A stretch of DNA of 64,000 nt from Arthrobacter woluwensis (GTDB taxonomy: Bacteria; Actinomycetota; Actinomycetes; Actinomycetales; Micrococcaceae), in the NCBI RefSeq assembly GCF_030816155.1, contig NZ_JAUSXR010000001.1, forward strand, positions 2,046,001 through 2,110,000, given 5' to 3'. Under the pieces are notes generated by a model that was not told the DNA's origin, did not search any database, and saw nothing but the letters and a program-made list of their open reading frames with translations. How positions within the stretch are numbered: the stretch's first letter is position 1; every line of letters begins with the position of its first letter. Shown piece by piece: positions 16,937 to 25,930 of the stretch. The position numbers were made by a program, and so were the translations under genes.

Positions 16937-18454
16937 TCAGCGGGTGGCGCGGAAAGCGCGGAGGCGGGCCAGGGAGGAGTCCTTCCCTAGGATCACCATC
17001 GACTCGAACAGCGGCGGGGAGATCCGGCGGCCGGAGAGGGCCGTGCGGACCGGCCCGAAGGCCAGGCGGGGCTTGAGGCCCAGGCCGTCCACCAGAGCGC
17101 CTCGCAGGGCCTCCTGGATGGTCCCGGCGTTCCAGTCCTCCAGGGCGTCCAGCGCGTCGACCGCGGCATCCAGCGCCTCGCCGGCGTTCTCCGGCATGCC
17201 CTTCAGCGCGTCATCCGCGACGTCGATCGCGTCGTCGGCCTTGAAGAGGAAGGCAAGCATCTCCGGGGCCTCGCCCAGCAGGGTGATGCGCTCCTGGACC
17301 AGCGGCGCGGCTTCGGTGAGGATCTCCTCCTCGCGACCGGTGAGGGTCTCCCCCACCAGGCCCGCGGCGCGCAGGTACGGCACCAGGCGGTTGCGGAAGT
17401 CCTCGGCGCCGAGGAGACGGATGTGCGTGCCGTTGATGGCGTCCGCCTTCTTCTGATCGAAACGCGCCGGGTTGGCCAGCACGTCGTGGATGTCGAAGTT
17501 CTCCACGAGCTGGTCCACCGTGAAGATGTCCTCGTCGGCGGAGAGCGACCAGCCGAGCAGGGCCAGGTAGTTCAGCAGACCCTCCGGGATGAAGCCGCGG
17601 TCGCGCTGCAGGAAGAGGCTGGACTGCGGGTCGCGCTTGGAGAGCTTCTTGTTGCCCTCGCCCATCACGTACGGCAGGTGGCCGAAGAGCGGCATGTACT
17701 CGGCGACGCCGATGGCGTAGAGCGCGCGATAGAGCGCGATCTGGCGCGGCGTGGAGGACAGCAGATCCTCGCCGCGGAGCACGTGCGTCACGCCCATGAG
17801 CGCGTCGTCCACCGGGTTCACCAAGGTGTAGAGGGGCTGGCCGTTGGCGCGGACCACCACGAAGTCCGGGACGGAGCCCGCCTTGAAGGTGATCTCGCCG
17901 CGCACCAGGTCGGTGAAGGTGAGGTCCTCGTCCGGCATGCGCAGGCGCAGCACGGGCTCGCGGCCCTCCGCCTTGAACGCCGCCACCTGGTCCTCGCTCA
18001 GCTCACGGTCGAAACCGTCGTAGCCGAGCTTCGGATCGCGGCCTGCGGCACGGTGCCGGGCCTCGATCTCCTCCGGGGTGGAGTAGGACTCGTAGACGTG
18101 CCCGCCGGCGACCAGCTTGGCGATGACGTCCTGGTAGATCTCACCGCGCTGCGACTGGCGGTACGGCTCGTGCGGGCCGCCGGTCACGACGCCTTCATCC
18201 CAGGTGATCCCAAGCCACGCCAGGGCCTCGAGGAGCTGCTGGTAGCTCTCCTCCGAGTCGCGCTGCTGGTCCGTGTCCTCGATGCGGAAGATCATCTTGC
18301 CGCCGGTGTGGCGGGCGTAGGCCCAGTTGAACAGGGCGGTGCGGATCAGGCCGACATGCGGGGTGCCCGTGGGAGACGGGCAGAAGCGTACGCGGACAGG
18401 CGTGGTGTCATCGACGCTGGGGATTTCGGAGCCAAGGCGTTCAGCGGTAGTCAT
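16937..18454 (-). CDS. gltX: Glutamyl-tRNA synthetase
   Basis: Charges tRNA-Glu with glutamate. The 505-residue enzyme has [13 protein letters not shown] (HIGH-class motif) near residue 25, [11 protein letters not shown] and the KLSKRD motif at about residue 250, all standard for GluRS. The reading frame is open upstream to 18487, but the ATG at 18454 gives the usual N-terminus ([10 protein letters not shown]). No clear ribosome binding site is present; a TAAAGT sits 10 bases upstream, so the message may be nearly leaderless. The two tRNA-Glu genes are under 1.5 kb away. Confidence 0.96.
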   Translation of the reverse strand: MTTAERLGSEIPSVDDTTPVRVRFCPSPTGTPHVGLIRTALFNWAYARHTGGKMIFRIEDTDQQRDSEESYQQLLEALAWLGITWDEGVVTGGPHEPYRQSQRGEIYQDVIAKLVAGGHVYESYSTPEEIEARHRAAGRDPKLGYDGFDRELSEDQVAAFKAEGREPVLRLRMPDEDLTFTDLVRGEITFKAGSVPDFVVVRANGQPLYTLVNPVDDALMGVTHVLRGEDLLSSTPRQIALYRALYAIGVAEYMPLFGHLPYVMGEGNKKLSKRDPQSSLFLQRDRGFIPEGLLNYLALLGWSLSADEDIFTVDQLVENFDIHDVLANPARFDQKKADAINGTHIRLLGAEDFRNRLVPYLRAAGLVGETLTGREEEILTEAAPLVQERITLLGEAPEMLAFLFKADDAIDVADDALKGMPENAGEALDAAVDALDALEDWNAGTIQEALRGALVDGLGLKPRLAFGPVRTALSGRRISPPLFESMVILGKDSSLARLRAFRATR

Positions 18455-18519
18455 AGTGGTTCTAACTTTACGACTTTCCGGGAGCATCCCACGGACGCCG
18501 CGGCTCAGTCCGGACAGCG

Positions 18520-18557
18520 CGACGGCGCGTCGCGGCTTCCGCCGCCACGCGCCGTCG
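18520..18557 (-). terminator. Hairpin terminator after the FAH-family gene
   Basis: An 11-base-pair outer stem (18520-18530 with 18547-18557) and a 4-base-pair inner stem lie between the FAH-family stop and gltX on the same strand. It separates the two transcripts. Confidence 0.6.
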
Positions 18558-18595
18558 TGACCGTACAGGCCGTCCGAGAGGCCCGGGTGGGACGC

Positions 18596-19372
18596 TTAGC
18601 GCCGCACCACCGGGTTGGTCAGCGTCCCGATGCCCTCGATCTCCACGGAGACCCGGTCCCCCTCGTTCAGCAGCCCGACGCCGGCCGGGGTGCCCGTGAG
18701 GATGACATCGCCGGGCAGAAGGGTGAACGCGCGGGACACCTCGGCGACGAGCTCCTTGACGCCCCAGACCATGTCCGCGGTGCTGCCGTCCTGCTTGACC
18801 TCGCCGTTGACCAGGGTGCGCAGGCCGAGCGACTCGGTGTCCAGCTCGGTCTCGATCCACGGGCCCAGAGGCGCGGAACCGTCGAATCCCTTGGCACGGG
18901 CCCACTGCTTCTCGCGGCGCTGCACGTCGCGGGCGGTGAGGTCGTTGGCGCAGGTGTACCCGAAGATGACCTCGTCGGCACGCTCCACCGGCACGTCTTT
19001 GCAGATGCGGCCGATCACGACGGCGAGCTCGCCTTCGAAGGAGATCTCATCGCTGAATTCAGGCAGGAAGACGGGCTCACCGGGGCCGATCACGGAGGTG
19101 TTGGGCTTGAAGAAGAGCAGCGGCTCCTCGGGAACCTCGTTGCCCAGCTCGGCGGCGTGTTCGGCGTAGTTGCGGCCGACGCCCACCACCTTGCTGCGCG
19201 GGATGATCGGGGCCACGAGGCGGACGTCGACGAGCGGGTGGGTGGTTCCGGTCCGCTCGACACCGTTGAAGAACGGGTCGCCGTGGATGACGGTCACGGT
19301 CTCGGACCCGGCGGGGCCGTCGACGATGCCGTACTGGGGTTCGGAGTCAAGGACGAAACGGGCGATACGCAT
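18596..19372 (-). CDS. Fumarylacetoacetate hydrolase family protein
   Basis: A 258-residue protein with the FAH-fold signatures GVGRNYAEHAAE, FEGELAVVIGRICKDV (metal-binding Glu), YTCANDLTARDVQ and GDVILTGTPAGVG. Members include acylpyruvases, oxaloacetate decarboxylases and catabolic diene hydrolases; the sequence does not settle which. A TAGACT sits seven bases before the ATG with no ribosome binding site, suggesting a leaderless message. It stands alone between two terminated units, so no pathway context helps. Confidence 0.9.
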   Translation of the reverse strand: MRIARFVLDSEPQYGIVDGPAGSETVTVIHGDPFFNGVERTGTTHPLVDVRLVAPIIPRSKVVGVGRNYAEHAAELGNEVPEEPLLFFKPNTSVIGPGEPVFLPEFSDEISFEGELAVVIGRICKDVPVERADEVIFGYTCANDLTARDVQRREKQWARAKGFDGSAPLGPWIETELDTESLGLRTLVNGEVKQDGSTADMVWGVKELVAEVSRAFTLLPGDVILTGTPAGVGLLNEGDRVSVEIEGIGTLTNPVVRR

Positions 19373-19423
19373 GGTGCTAAGTCTAGGGGGCGCGGAAACC
19401 GATTCCGGGCGCAGAACACGGTC

Positions 19424-20047
19424 TCAGTCCAGCGGCTCAGACCCGTCCCGGACGCTGAGCACTCCGGCCAGGTCCAGGTCATCGGCCGTGCCGTCGGCGC
19501 CGGCCCGGGCGAGGAGCGCCGCCCCCAGCGCCGTGCTCCAGAAGGTGCGGGCCTCGGCTTCAAGAGGCCGCGCCGTCACCCACCCCCGGCCGTCGATCTG
19601 CTGCCGCAGGAACCGCTCCGACTGGCGGAACAGCAGGTGCAGGTGGTGATCGACCACGGGAGCGAGTTCAGGCTTGGCGACCCCGGTCGCGAGGGCCTTC
19701 GCCACGAGAGGAAGCGCGGGAAGGGCCAGCACGGCCCGGGATATGTTCCGCCGGAACGCCCCGGCGTCGGGGGCCTGCCGCCCGATCCGCTCAACCCTCC
19801 GCGTCTCCTGCAGCAGTACCAGGAAGGCGGCCTGCAGGAGCAGGGAGTCCTTGGACCCGAAGTGATACGTGACCTGGTTGGGGAAGACGCCGGCCTCCCG
19901 GGCGATCTCCGCCACGCTCACGTCGAGACTCCGCCGTTCGGAGCAGAGCCGTGCGGCGGTGGCCATCAGCCGGTTCCGGGTGGCGCGGCCCCGCTCCCCT
20001 CCCGAGGAGAGGGCTGCGGCGGACGCCGAGTGTCGTTCCACGATCAT
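19424..20047 (-). CDS. TetR-family regulator divergent from a ketoacyl synthase
   Basis: A 207-residue TetR protein. The DNA-binding domain includes RATRNRLMATAARLCSERR and VSVAEIAREAGVFPNQVTYH, then FGSKDSLL, about residues 20-65. The C-terminal domain is helical and not assignable. The ATG at 20047 follows TTGAGG directly, and a TACAAT ends six bases before it, so the message is probably leaderless. One of two matching palindromes (20055-20069) covers that -10. It most likely represses itself and the divergent synthase; an acyl ligand is a guess from the neighbour. Confidence 0.88.
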   Translation of the reverse strand: MIVERHSASAAALSSGGERGRATRNRLMATAARLCSERRSLDVSVAEIAREAGVFPNQVTYHFGSKDSLLLQAAFLVLLQETRRVERIGRQAPDAGAFRRNISRAVLALPALPLVAKALATGVAKPELAPVVDHHLHLLFRQSERFLRQQIDGRGWVTARPLEAEARTFWSTALGAALLARAGADGTADDLDLAGVLSVRDGSEPLD

Positions 20048-20054
20048 CCTCAAA

Positions 20055-20096
20055 TTGTATGTGATACAACTTTAAGCATTGTTGTATCGCATACAA
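20055..20096. promoter_or_regulatory. Twin TetR operators TTGTAT-N3-ATACAA
   Basis: Two palindromes with identical six-base arms: TTGTATGTGATACAA at 20055-20069 and TTGTATCGCATACAA at 20082-20096. Their centres are 27 bases apart. The left one overlaps the TACAAT -10 of the tetR gene; the right one lies just upstream of the synthase ribosome binding region. The paired exact arms leave little doubt of a regulatory function; the protein is inferred to be the adjacent TetR. Confidence 0.82.
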
Positions 20097-20110
20097 GAAA
20101 GGCGATCCCC

Positions 20111-21337
20111 TTGGAATCCTCCGATGTGGTCATCACCGGCCTCGGCGCCATCACTCCCCTGGGCCAGGACGTCCCCTCGACCTGGGCCGCGTTGCTCGCA
20201 GGCGACTCCGGGCTGGGCATCGTCACCCTGCCCGGCACCGGGGTCGCGGAACTCGCCCCACAGGTCGCGGGCCGGATGGCGGCGGATCCGGCCACCCTGC
20301 TGGATCCCGTCCAGGCCAAGCGTCTCGACCGCTCCCAGCAGGCGGCCCTGGTGGCGACGGCGGAGGCATGGGCGGACGCGGGGACACCCGACGTCGACCC
20401 GGACCGTTTCGCCGTCGCCATCGGCACGGGCATCGGCGGGGTGACCACGCTGCTCGAGCAGGACGACGTGCTGGAAACGTCGGGGCAGCGCCGCGTCTCC
20501 CCGCGGACGATCCCCATGCTCATGCCCAATGCCGCCGCCGCGACCGCCAGCATCCAGTACGGCGCCCGCGGCGGGGCATACACCCCGGTGTCGGCCTGCT
20601 CGTCAGGCGCCGAGGCCATCGCGCTCGGGGCCCGGCTCATCAGGTCCGGAGAGGCGGACGTGGTCATCGCGGGAGGAACCGAGGCCGCCATCGCGCCGAT
20701 CACCGTGGCCGGATTCGCCCAGACCCGCGCCCTCGCTCAGCCCGGCGAGGACCCCGCCTCCGCCTCGCGGCCCTTCGCCGCCGACCGGCGGGGCTTCGTG
20801 CTCTCCGAAGGCGCCGCCGTCGTCGTCCTGGAGAGCGCTGAGCATGCGCGACGCCGCGGGGCTGCGGTTCACGCGGTCTTGGCCGGGGCGGGCATCACCT
20901 CCGACGCACACCACATCACAGCCCCGGCTCCCGACGGCTCGGGGCAGACCGCCGCCATGTGCAAGGCCCTCGCCCAGGCCGGGCTGCGCCCGGAGGACAT
21001 CTCGCACGTCAACGCTCACGCGACCGGGACGCCGGTGGGCGATTCCGGCGAGGCCCGCGCGATCCGCGAAGTCTTCGGACGGGCCACCGTCACCGCGCCG
21101 AAAGCCGCCCTGGGCCACCTGTTCGGCGCCGCGGGCGCAATCGAGGCGCTCCTGGCGGTCCTGAGCGTGGAACACGGGGTCGTCCCGCCCACCCGGAACC
21201 TCTCTCCGGGCACGGTGGACCCGGACATCGATCTGGATCTCGTGGTCGAGCGCCGGGAGGCTCCTCAGGACGCGGTGCTGAGCAATTCCTTCGGCTTCGG
21301 CGGGCAGAACGTGTCCCTCGTGGTCACCCGCGCCTAG
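20111..21337 (+). CDS. Beta-ketoacyl-ACP synthase (KAS I/II, FabF type), stand-alone
   Basis: Condenses malonyl-ACP with acyl-ACP in fatty acid or related chain elongation. The 408-residue protein has the full Cys-His-His triad: Cys163 in PVSACSSGAEA, His303 in NAHATGTPVGD and His336 in KAALGHLFGAAGA. The start is taken as TTG at 20111, after AAAGG about 8 bases upstream; a GTG five codons later is possible. No acyl carrier, reductase or malonyl transferase gene is nearby, so it is not the core fab cluster. Control by the divergent TetR suggests a conditional role such as membrane adjustment. Its TAG and the convergent MBL gene's TAG share a single CTAG. Confidence 0.9.
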   Translation: MESSDVVITGLGAITPLGQDVPSTWAALLAGDSGLGIVTLPGTGVAELAPQVAGRMAADPATLLDPVQAKRLDRSQQAALVATAEAWADAGTPDVDPDRFAVAIGTGIGGVTTLLEQDDVLETSGQRRVSPRTIPMLMPNAAAATASIQYGARGGAYTPVSACSSGAEAIALGARLIRSGEADVVIAGGTEAAIAPITVAGFAQTRALAQPGEDPASASRPFAADRRGFVLSEGAAVVVLESAEHARRRGAAVHAVLAGAGITSDAHHITAPAPDGSGQTAAMCKALAQAGLRPEDISHVNAHATGTPVGDSGEARAIREVFGRATVTAPKAALGHLFGAAGAIEALLAVLSVEHGVVPPTRNLSPGTVDPDIDLDLVVERREAPQDAVLSNSFGFGGQNVSLVVTRA

Positions 21338-22212
21338 GCGTCGCGAGACTCCCGCAAGTACCGCAGTTGCGCTTCGATGCTCAGGCGCGCGGCGCGGCGC
21401 ACGCCGTCCGACACGTCGGGGTAGACGGCGGCGGTGACCGCGTCGACGTCGTCGCCCACGGCGGTGACGGCGCGGCGCACCTCGGCGAGCCGGGCCAGGC
21501 GGTGCTCCCGGTACTCCCGCACGACGACGCCGAGGTCCCCGCCCAGCCCGCCGTGGGCCGGGAGCAGGGTCACCGGAGCCCCGGCGTCCTCCGCGAGGGC
21601 GGCCAGCTTCCCGAGGCTGGCGAGGTAGTCGGCGACCGTGCCGTCCGGGTGGTCCAGCATCGTGGTGCCGGTGCCGAGGATCGTGTCACCGCTCAGGAGG
21701 CTTCCGCCGTCCGGTCCCCCACCCACACAGGACGCCTGCTTGCCCAGCACGTGGAAGCAGAGCGAGTCGGAGGTGTGGCCCGGCGTCGCGAGAACCCGGA
21801 TCTCCAGATCGCCCACCGCCAGGATCTCGCCGTCCGCCAGCGGTTCGGCGTCGCGGCAGAAGGCCGAGGACGCGGCCCGCACCGGCGCACCCGTCAGGGT
21901 CCGGAGCCGGTCGATCCCCGCGGTGTGGTCGGCGTGGCGATGCGTGACCAGGATCAGCACCGGACGGAGGGCCGCCAGAGCCGCCAGATGACCCTCGTCC
22001 TCGGGTCCGGGATCCACGATCACACAGGAACCGTCCGGCCCGATCACGTAGCTATGCGTGCCGCGCAGGCTCATGGGCCCGGGGTTCGGGGCGAGCAGCA
22101 CCCGGAGGCCGGAGCCGGCGTCGCTCAGGACACCCGGAAGCAGCTCGGCGGCAGAATCCCCCGCCCGCGGCTCAGACACGGGAGGGACGGCGTCAGGTGT
22201 GGTGTCCGGCAT
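21334..22212 (-). CDS. Metallo-beta-lactamase-fold hydrolase
   Basis: A 292-residue MBL-fold protein. The metal site THRHADHTAG (HxHxDH) lies near residue 105, preceded by IVDPGPEDEGHLAAL and followed by ATPGHTSDSLCFHV and LSGDTILGTGTTML. The long C-terminal helix resembles the LACTB2-like group (nuclease or thioesterase-type hydrolases), so a nuclease or glyoxalase-like role is possible. The ATG at 22212 is preferred because the ilvE terminator fills the DNA just upstream. Its stop overlaps that of the convergent ketoacyl synthase. Confidence 0.85.
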   Translation of the reverse strand: MPDTTPDAVPPVSEPRAGDSAAELLPGVLSDAGSGLRVLLAPNPGPMSLRGTHSYVIGPDGSCVIVDPGPEDEGHLAALAALRPVLILVTHRHADHTAGIDRLRTLTGAPVRAASSAFCRDAEPLADGEILAVGDLEIRVLATPGHTSDSLCFHVLGKQASCVGGGPDGGSLLSGDTILGTGTTMLDHPDGTVADYLASLGKLAALAEDAGAPVTLLPAHGGLGGDLGVVVREYREHRLARLAEVRRAVTAVGDDVDAVTAAVYPDVSDGVRRAARLSIEAQLRYLRESRDA

Positions 22213-22236
22213 GAGGACAGCTTGCCAGATGCGGCC

Positions 22237-22275
22237 GTGGCCGCCCAGCGACGCGATGCGTCGCCGGGCGGCCAC
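22237..22275 (-). terminator. Terminator after ilvE
   Basis: GTGGCCGCCC and GCGACGC pair with GCGTCGC and GGGCGGCCAC, 17 base pairs with one central mismatch and a GAT loop. It lies 26 bases past the ilvE stop and before the MBL gene on the same strand. Confidence 0.8.
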
Positions 22276-22301
22276 CAGATGCAGGACCGGGAGGAACGGA
22301 C

Positions 22302-23414
22302 TCAGGCCAGGCGGGTCAGCCAGCCGTGAGTGTCCTCGACCTTGCCGGTCTGGATGCCGAGCAGGCGTTCGCGGATGGCCATGGTGACCTCGCCGGCCTT
22401 GGCATCCTCGCTGCCGATGCTCTCGGTCTCATCCTTGAGCAGGCCGATCGGGGTGATGACCGCTGCGGTGCCACAGGCGAACACCTCGGCGATCTCGCCG
22501 GAGGCCACGCCGTCGCGCCACTCATCCAGGGTGATCTTCCGCTCGACCACTTCGCGGCCCATTTCGCGGGCCACGGTGATGATGGAGGACCGGGTCACGC
22601 CTTCGAGGATCGTGCCGCTGAGGGCCGGAGTCACCAGGGAGCCGTCCTTGAGGACGAAGAAGACGTTCATGCCGCCGAGCTCTTCGACCGCGTTGTCATT
22701 GAACGGGTCCAGGAAGAGGACCTGCTTGCAGCCGTGCGACTCGGCTTCCATCTGTGCGATCAGTGATGCGGCGTAGTTGCCGCCGCACTTGGCCGCACCG
22801 GTGCCGCCGCGGCCCGCACGGGCGTATTGACGGGAGATCCAGATGGAGACGGGCTTCAGCTCGCCGCCGAAGTAGTTGCCGGCCGGGGACGCGATGACAC
22901 GGAAGGAGACCTCGCGTGCCGGGCGGACACCCAGGAAGGCCTCCGTGGCGATCATGAACGGGCGGAGGTAGAGGGCCTCGCCGTCTCCGGACGGGACCCA
23001 GTCCTGGTCCTCGGCCACGAGCCGCTTGATCGCTTCGACGAAGACCTCTTCGGGAAGCTGCGGCAGCGCGAGACGCTCGGCGGACTTGTTCAGACGGCGG
23101 GCGTTGGCGTCGGGACGGAAGGTCCAGATGGAACCGTCGGCGTGACGGTACGCCTTGAGGCCTTCGAAGATCTCCTGGCCGTAGTGCAGCACGCCGGCCG
23201 CGGGGTCCAGGCTGATCGGGCCGTAGGGCTCGACGCGGGCGTCATGCCAGGAACCGTTGCCGTCCGCGTCGACGGTGTAGTCGACGACGGCGGTGTGGTC
23301 GGTGAAGTGGTTGCCGAATCCCGGGTTCGCCAGGATCTCGGCGCGTTCCTCAGCGGACTTCGGGGTCTCCGAGCGCTGGATGGTGAAGGTGACGTCTTGA
23401 GCCGTCGCAGTCAT
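22302..23414 (-). CDS. ilvE: Branched-chain amino acid aminotransferase
   Basis: PLP enzyme for the last step of leucine, isoleucine and valine synthesis (and the first of their breakdown). The 370-residue protein is a class IV aminotransferase: EIFEGLKAYRHADGSIWTFR, the GGTGAAKCGGNYAASL segment with the PLP lysine, GGMNVFFV and the FACGTAAVITPIG phosphate site. GGAGG lies five bases before the ATG. leuB ends 86 bases upstream on the same strand, with a hairpin plus T-run between them. Confidence 0.96.
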   Translation of the reverse strand: MTATAQDVTFTIQRSETPKSAEERAEILANPGFGNHFTDHTAVVDYTVDADGNGSWHDARVEPYGPISLDPAAGVLHYGQEIFEGLKAYRHADGSIWTFRPDANARRLNKSAERLALPQLPEEVFVEAIKRLVAEDQDWVPSGDGEALYLRPFMIATEAFLGVRPAREVSFRVIASPAGNYFGGELKPVSIWISRQYARAGRGGTGAAKCGGNYAASLIAQMEAESHGCKQVLFLDPFNDNAVEELGGMNVFFVLKDGSLVTPALSGTILEGVTRSSIITVAREMGREVVERKITLDEWRDGVASGEIAEVFACGTAAVITPIGLLKDETESIGSEDAKAGEVTMAIRERLLGIQTGKVEDTHGWLTRLA

Positions 23415-23423
23415 GATTCCTCC

Positions 23424-23444
23424 AAAAAGTGCCGCTGAAGCGGC
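23424..23444 (-). terminator. Hairpin and T-run directly before the ilvE ribosome binding site
   Basis: On the minus strand GCCGCT-TC-AGCGGC is followed by AC and five T residues, and the T-run runs into the GGAGG of ilvE. The shape is that of an intrinsic terminator, either ending leuB or modulating read-through into ilvE. No leader peptide rich in branched-chain residues is visible. Confidence 0.5.
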
Positions 23445-23500
23445 GCCTGCTCATCGCTGAGGGGACGCCGCCTGCGGCTGGTGAGTTGTCCTTGCCAAGC

Positions 23501-24562
23501 TTACGCTTTGCGGACGGCTTCGGTGATGGCTGCGCCGATCTCGCTCGTGGTGCGCGGGGCACCCGTGCGGGACTCGACGTCGGCCGCCGCGGCCGTCTCA
23601 ATGCGCCGGGCCGCCTCGTGGTGGCCCAGATGATCGAGCAGGAGCGCGGCGGAGAGGATGGCCGCCGTGGGGTCCGCCTTCTGCTGGCCGGCGATGTCGG
23701 GCGCCGAGCCGTGCACGGGTTCGAACATGGACGGTGCGGTGCGGTCCATGTTGATGTTCCCGGACGCCGCCAGGCCGATGCCACCCGTGACGGCAGCGGC
23801 GAGGTCGGTGAGGATGTCACCGAAGAGGTTGTCCGTGACGATCACATCGAAGCGGCTGGGATCGGTCACCAGGAAGATGGTGGCCGCGTCGATGTGCAGG
23901 TAATCATGGCTGACCTCAGGGAACTCCTGAGCGACAGCCTCCACGGTGCGCTTCCACAGATGTCCGGCGAAGACCAGGACATTGTGCTTGTGCACCAGGG
24001 TGACCTTCTTGCGAGGGCGCTGGCTGGCACGCCGGAAGGCGTCCCGGACCACGCGCTCGACGCCGTAGGCCGTGTTGAGCGAGACCTCGGTGGCCACCTC
24101 CTGCGGGGTCCCCGTGCGGAGGGAGCCGCCGTTGCCCACATACGGGCCTTCGGTTCCTTCGCGGACCACGACGAAGTCGATCTCCCCCGGGTTCGCCAAG
24201 GGGCTGCCCACCGTGCCGTACAGGCGGGAGGGGCGCAGATTCACGTAATGGTCCAGGGAGAAGCGCAGCTTGAGGAGCAGTTCGCGCTCGATCAGGCCGG
24301 ACGGGATGCGGGTGTCGCCCGGCGCGGCGCCAATGGCTCCGAACAGGATCGCGTCCCGGGTCTTCAGGTCCTCCAGCACGGATTCCGGTAGGGTCTCGCC
24401 GGTCTCGAGCCAGTGCTGGGCGCCCAGTGCGTAGTGCGTGGGCGAGACCTGAACGCCGTCACGTTCGACGGCGGCGGTGAGCACGGCGAGCGCCTCAGCG
24501 GTGACTTCGGGTCCGATGCCGTCGCCGGGGATGACTGCCAGATCAATGGTGCTCGTGCTCAT
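23501..24562 (-). CDS. leuB: 3-isopropylmalate dehydrogenase
   Basis: Oxidative decarboxylation of 3-isopropylmalate to the leucine keto acid precursor. The 353-residue protein has [17 protein letters not shown] at its start, [22 protein letters not shown] and the [20 protein letters not shown] motif with metal-binding Asp residues. The frame is open 12 codons upstream, but the ATG at 24562 fits a leaderless promoter exactly (TTGACC, 18 bases, CACTGT, six bases, ATG). An IclR-type palindrome abuts the -35. ilvE follows after 86 bases. Confidence 0.96.
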   Translation of the reverse strand: MSTSTIDLAVIPGDGIGPEVTAEALAVLTAAVERDGVQVSPTHYALGAQHWLETGETLPESVLEDLKTRDAILFGAIGAAPGDTRIPSGLIERELLLKLRFSLDHYVNLRPSRLYGTVGSPLANPGEIDFVVVREGTEGPYVGNGGSLRTGTPQEVATEVSLNTAYGVERVVRDAFRRASQRPRKKVTLVHKHNVLVFAGHLWKRTVEAVAQEFPEVSHDYLHIDAATIFLVTDPSRFDVIVTDNLFGDILTDLAAAVTGGIGLAASGNINMDRTAPSMFEPVHGSAPDIAGQQKADPTAAILSAALLLDHLGHHEAARRIETAAAADVESRTGAPRTTSEIGAAITEAVRKA

Positions 24563-24568
24563 GTTTCC

Positions 24569-24618
24569 ACAGTGCCAGAGCATCCAGAATATGGTCAACG
24601 CGTCTCACATTGTGAAAC
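24569..24618 (-). promoter_or_regulatory. leuB promoter with upstream IclR-type palindrome
   Basis: On the minus strand TTGACC (24598-24593) and CACTGT lie 18 bases apart, the latter ending six bases before the leuB ATG. Three bases upstream of the -35 is GTTTCACAATGTGAGAC (24618-24602), similar to the leuC/ltbR palindrome. A site just upstream of -35 is more typical of activation than repression. The protein is inferred to be the IclR regulator at 14106. Confidence 0.6.
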
Positions 24619-24701
24619 GGACCTCTCCTGGGGCGGGTGCGCGCCGATTTCCGACCCAGGGTTGAGGACCCTGCCGGGGTGGTGGCATAAGGTCGGGAAC
24701 G

Positions 24702-25928
24702 ATGGAATTCTGGCAGCGCATCACCCATTGGACCCACCGGCACCACTTCATCGTGGACGTGATCGTGGCGGTCCTCGTCATCCTCGGCGTGGAGTCCATC
24801 TACCTGCTGTCGACGGTCACCTCACCGGACCCGGGCGATCCGATGTACACGAGCAGGATCTGGGGCGCCATCCTGAGCCTCCCCATGCTCGCGACCCTCG
24901 CCTGGCGCCGGACCCGGCCGCGGATCGCGATGTGGACCCTCGCGGTGCTCTGTCTCGCGAGCCTGGGGATCGAGTACGACCTGGCGGGCGGCATCCTCGC
25001 CGTCCCCTTCATCATCTACGCCGCGGCGGCGTACGGCCGACGCTGGGACGGCCGCTTCGCCCTGATCCTCGGCCTGCTCGGCGGTGTCCTGCTCCCCGCC
25101 AAGATCCTCGCGCAGAATGTGAACGACTTCTCCCGGGGCGAGATCTTCGGCGTCGCGATGGCCGCCGTCACCCTGTGGCTCGTGGTCCTCTTCTGCTGGA
25201 CGCTCGGCGCCCTCACCCGGGCACGCCGCATCAGGATCCAGGCCCTGGAGGACCGAGCCCGGCGGCTGGAGATCGAGAACCAGCAGGAACGCGCCCTGGC
25301 CGCCGCGGACGAGCGGGCGCACATCGCTCGGGAGATGCACGACATCGTGGCCCACTCCCTCTCGGTCATCATCACCCAGGCCGACGGCGGCCGGTACGCC
25401 GCGGTTGCCGATCCGGAGATGGGGCGCAAGGTGCTGGAGACGATCGCTCAGACCGGCCGCTCCTCACTCGCCGAGATGCGCAGGCTCCTCGGAGTACTGC
25501 GGCAGGAAGAGGACACGGAGTACCGTCCCCAGCCCGGGCTCGAGGACATCCCGCATCTGGTGACGGACATGCGGGCCAGCGGGCTCGTCGTCGCGCTCCA
25601 GGAGGAAGGCGCACCGCGCTCGGCACTGCCCGCCGGCGCGGGGCTGACCGCCTATCGGCTGGTCCAGGAGGCGCTCACCAACTGCCTCAAGCACGCCGGT
25701 CCCGCTGCCTCAGTCGACACCACGCTGCGCTGGAGCGGCAAGGGCCTGCACCTCACGGTCAAGGACGACGGCCGCGGAGCTGCCGCCGATCCGCCGTCGG
25801 CCGGCGGCGGGAACGGACTGCGCGGGATGGCCGAGCGCGTGGCGCTCTACGATGGAAAGGTCACGGCAGGCCCCGCTCCCGGCGGAGGATTCACCGTGGA
25901 AGCACTGATCCCCTACTCGGAGGCCTGA
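24702..25928 (+). CDS. Sensor histidine kinase (NarL-type two-component system)
   Basis: A 408-residue membrane kinase. Hydrophobic segments lie at about residues 17-36, 53-70, 75-92, 97-112, 118-136 and 148-170, with no large external sensor domain. A short coiled-coil follows, then the HisKA_3 motif ERAHIAREMHDIVAHSLS with the phosphorylated His213. An HATPase domain follows (DDGRGAAADPPSAGGGNGLR and GGGFTVEALIPYS). The response regulator begins 2 bases after the stop. The ABC pair downstream is a plausible target, as in many antibiotic- or envelope-stress systems. Confidence 0.92.
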   Translation: MEFWQRITHWTHRHHFIVDVIVAVLVILGVESIYLLSTVTSPDPGDPMYTSRIWGAILSLPMLATLAWRRTRPRIAMWTLAVLCLASLGIEYDLAGGILAVPFIIYAAAAYGRRWDGRFALILGLLGGVLLPAKILAQNVNDFSRGEIFGVAMAAVTLWLVVLFCWTLGALTRARRIRIQALEDRARRLEIENQQERALAAADERAHIAREMHDIVAHSLSVIITQADGGRYAAVADPEMGRKVLETIAQTGRSSLAEMRRLLGVLRQEEDTEYRPQPGLEDIPHLVTDMRASGLVVALQEEGAPRSALPAGAGLTAYRLVQEALTNCLKHAGPAASVDTTLRWSGKGLHLTVKDDGRGAAADPPSAGGGNGLRGMAERVALYDGKVTAGPAPGGGFTVEALIPYSEA

Positions 25929-25930
25929 CC

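Noticed and set aside
17423..20110. Very long open plus-strand frame running into the ketoacyl synthase
   Set aside because: It lies antisense to gltX, the FAH gene and tetR, which have clear family motifs; only the part from 20111 is a real protein. High-GC third positions create such open frames.
21334..21337. Shared CTAG stop codons as a regulatory overlap
   Set aside because: A four-base overlap of convergent stops is a compact arrangement but gives no evidence of regulation.
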